The translations under genes were made by a program, and so were the position numbers. A stretch of DNA of 7,007 nt. It comes from Bacteroidaceae bacterium. GTDB taxonomy: Bacteria > Bacteroidota > Bacteroidia > Bacteroidales > Bacteroidaceae. Location of the stretch: NCBI GenBank assembly GCA_021443405.1, contig JABUUA010000084.1, positions 9,768 to 16,774 of the forward strand, read 5' to 3'. This document shows, one piece after another, positions 5,860 to 7,007 of the stretch. Under the pieces are notes generated by a model, which saw only the letters and a list, made by a program, of their open reading frames with translations, ran no database searches and was not told the origin of the DNA. How positions within the stretch are numbered: the stretch's first letter is position 1; every line of letters starts with the position of its first letter.

Positions 5860-6408
5860 TTAAAAATCGCCACCGAAGCCACTGTCGTGGCCGCCCATCG
5901 GGCGCTGTCCGCCACCGAAACCACCGGGACGCTGACCGCCGAAGCCCTGTCCGCCGCGCTGTCCTTGGCCCTGGCCCTGACGTTGCTGGGGAGCAAAAAC
6001 TTTGTACAACTGCTGGGGAGTGAGTAACTCTTTCATCTTGACGTAGTAGTCGCGGGTGGCTTGCAGGCGCTGCTGCATCTGCTCAATCTGCTTCTCTTGT
6101 TGCTGCATCTGCTCCTCGAACTTGGCCGTAGCCTCCTCGTCGGTCATATTTTTGCTGTTGGTTTGGGCGTTCTGAGGGCGACGCTCCCAGTTGTCGCGAT
6201 TCGATACTGCGGCCGAATACTCCTTGTACAAGGTGACGAACTGTTCCTTTTGCTCGCCCTTGAGGTCGAAGTCCTTTGCCAGACGCTCGGCCTGCTTCTC
6301 AGTGCGCTCGGCCATCATCTGCTGCATCTGCTCGCGGTTCATACGCTGTTGTGCACTGGCTGCCAGTGCCATCATAGCCACGAGGGCTACCATCATCATT
6401 TTCTTCAT
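5860..6408 (-). CDS. Periplasmic Spy/CpxP-like protein with Gly/Gln/Arg-rich tail
   Basis: This is a 182-aa exported protein. Residues 1-19 are a signal peptide (MKKMMMVALVAMMALAASA, cleavage before Gln20). Residues 22-139 are helical, rich in Gln, Glu, Met and Lys, with coiled-coil character at about 95-118 (MQQQEKQIEQMQQRL). Two motifs like the LTxxQ repeats of Spy and CpxP are visible: LKGEQKEQF (49-57) and LTPQQLYKVF (129-138). Spy-family proteins are small periplasmic chaperones or stress sensors, so a role in envelope protein folding is plausible but unproven. Many Bacteroidota carry similar small proteins (DUF4890-like). Residues 141-182 form a low-complexity tail of GQ, RGG, FGG and GQRP units ending GGDF, which ordinary Spy lacks. 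No consensus promoter was found upstream; the divergent TrpB-like gene begins 159 nt away. Confidence 0.75.
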   Translation of the reverse strand: MKKMMMVALVAMMALAASAQQRMNREQMQQMMAERTEKQAERLAKDFDLKGEQKEQFVTLYKEYSAAVSNRDNWERRPQNAQTNSKNMTDEEATAKFEEQMQQQEKQIEQMQQRLQATRDYYVKMKELLTPQQLYKVFAPQQRQGQGQGQRGGQGFGGQRPGGFGGGQRPMGGHDSGFGGDF

Positions 6409-6445
6409 ACTATAATATATTATATAAGGTTAGATTTCGAGAATA

Positions 6446-6461
6446 TGACACTTTTGTGACA
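6446..6461. promoter_or_regulatory. Imperfect palindrome in the divergent promoter region (possible operator)
   Basis: TGACAC, TTTT, GTGACA form a 16-bp inverted repeat in which five of six arm positions pair. It lies 38-53 nt before the Spy-like start and 27 nt from the -33 element of the TrpB-like promoter, a place where a dimeric regulator could act on either gene. It has no T-tract and is not a terminator. Short palindromes also arise by chance, so this is weak. Confidence 0.25.
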
Positions 6462-6487
6462 GTAAGGTTTAATTTAGACGCCAAAAG

Positions 6488-6518
6488 TTTGCTGCGTTAA
6501 CAATATTTCGTATATTTG
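6488..6518 (+). promoter_or_regulatory. Bacteroides-type promoter for the TrpB-like gene
   Basis: TTTG (6488-6491), a 19-nt spacer and TATATTTG (6511-6518) match the Bacteroides -33/-7 consensus exactly. The start codon is 49 nt beyond the -7 box, giving an AT-rich leader of roughly 40-45 nt with no Shine-Dalgarno. I see no leader peptide with tryptophan codons and no attenuator hairpin in that leader. Confidence 0.7.
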
Positions 6519-6567
6519 TAGCAGATTTCTATCAGTTCAAGTTAAAAACACACAAAAAGTTATCGGT

Positions 6568-7007
6568 ATGAAACAAAAAAGATTCATTTTGCCTGAGACT
6601 GAAATCCCTACGCACTGGTATAATCTCTTGGCTGACTTGCCAAACAAGCCATTGCCCCCGCTCAATCCCAAAACGAAGGAGCCGGTGAAGGCCGAGGATT
6701 TGTATCCCATTTTCTGCAAGGCCTGCGCCGACCAGGAAATGAACGATAAGGATGCTTGGATAGAAATCCCCGAGGAGGTACGCAGTCGTTACGCCTTCTA
6801 TCGCAGCACGCCGCTGGTGCGCGCCTATGGTCTGGAGGAAGCGCTGGGCACGCCCGCGCACATCTATTTCAAGAACGAGAGTGTGAGTCCCGTGGGCAGC
6901 CACAAGCTGAACTCTGCGCTGCCGCAGGCGTATTACTGCAAGCAGGAGGGCGTCACCAATATCACCACCGAGACCGGAGCCGGTCAGTGGGGCACGGCGC
7001 TTTCTTA
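6568..7007 (+). CDS. trpB: TrpB2-type tryptophan synthase beta chain, N-terminal part
   Basis: These are the first 146 codons of a pyridoxal-phosphate enzyme that joins indole to serine to make tryptophan; the gene runs off the window end. Residues about 78-85 (YRSTPLVR) and 107-117 (SPVGSHKLNSA) match the TrpB family, with Lys113 as the cofactor lysine, and TTETGAGQWGTAL (133-145) contains the catalytic Glu135. The long N-terminal section before the first motif (ILPETEIPTHWYNLLADLP, 7-25) marks the TrpB2 group (trpB-related, about 450 aa) rather than the usual TrpB1, which pairs tightly with TrpA. No trpA or other trp gene is visible here, and the neighbouring gene is divergent, so it is probably a stand-alone enzyme that salvages free indole. 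The ATG at 6568 is supported by the promoter upstream and the family-like N-terminus. Confidence 0.92.
   Translation, partial: MKQKRFILPETEIPTHWYNLLADLPNKPLPPLNPKTKEPVKAEDLYPIFCKACADQEMNDKDAWIEIPEEVRSRYAFYRSTPLVRAYGLEEALGTPAHIYFKNESVSPVGSHKLNSALPQAYYCKQEGVTNITTETGAGQWGTALS

Overview
The window reads as a chromosomal segment of a Bacteroidota bacterium, most likely a Prevotella-like member of the Bacteroidales. The evidence is fourfold. Start codons have AT-rich leaders without Shine-Dalgarno sequences. Four upstream regions carry the Bacteroides-type promoter (TTTG or a close variant, 19-20 nt, then TAnnTTTG). Exported proteins have short signal peptides ending in SAQ. The gene families are typical of gut and rumen Bacteroidales: a spermidine-pathway dehydrogenase next to recA, and a GH43 enzyme next to a xylose-type symporter. 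Coding sequence is moderately GC-rich and intergenic DNA is AT-rich. I see no mobile element, CRISPR array, tRNA or rRNA.

Seven genes lie on the minus strand. Read in transcription order from high to low coordinates: a Spy/CpxP-like periplasmic protein with a Gly/Gln/Arg-rich tail (5860-6408); an orthodox AqpZ-type water channel with many cysteines (5105-5785), ending in a strong intrinsic terminator; a 188-aa protein of a Bacteroidales-restricted family (4451-5017), a carboxynorspermidine/carboxyspermidine dehydrogenase (3174-4406) and recA (2052-3131), which look like one three-gene operon ending in a second perfect-stem terminator; then a secreted GH43 beta-xylosidase/arabinofuranosidase (203-1897) followed by the 5' end of a XylE-type sugar symporter (1-165). 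One gene is on the plus strand: the 5' end of a TrpB2-type tryptophan synthase beta chain (6568 to the window edge), diverging from the Spy-like gene.

Functionally there are four small modules. One is xylan-fragment hydrolysis plus pentose import. One couples polyamine synthesis with DNA recombination. One concerns the envelope and osmotic balance (Spy-like chaperone and water channel). The last is an indole-to-tryptophan enzyme. No clearly new system is visible. The points most worth a second look are two places where a terminator runs directly into the next gene's promoter, a promoter that would give an almost leaderless mRNA for the unknown protein, that protein's possible NYN/PIN-like fold, and the cysteine placement in the aquaporin. 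No gene-free stretch exceeds 160 bases. The long plus-strand open frames opposite the genes are codon-aligned shadows.
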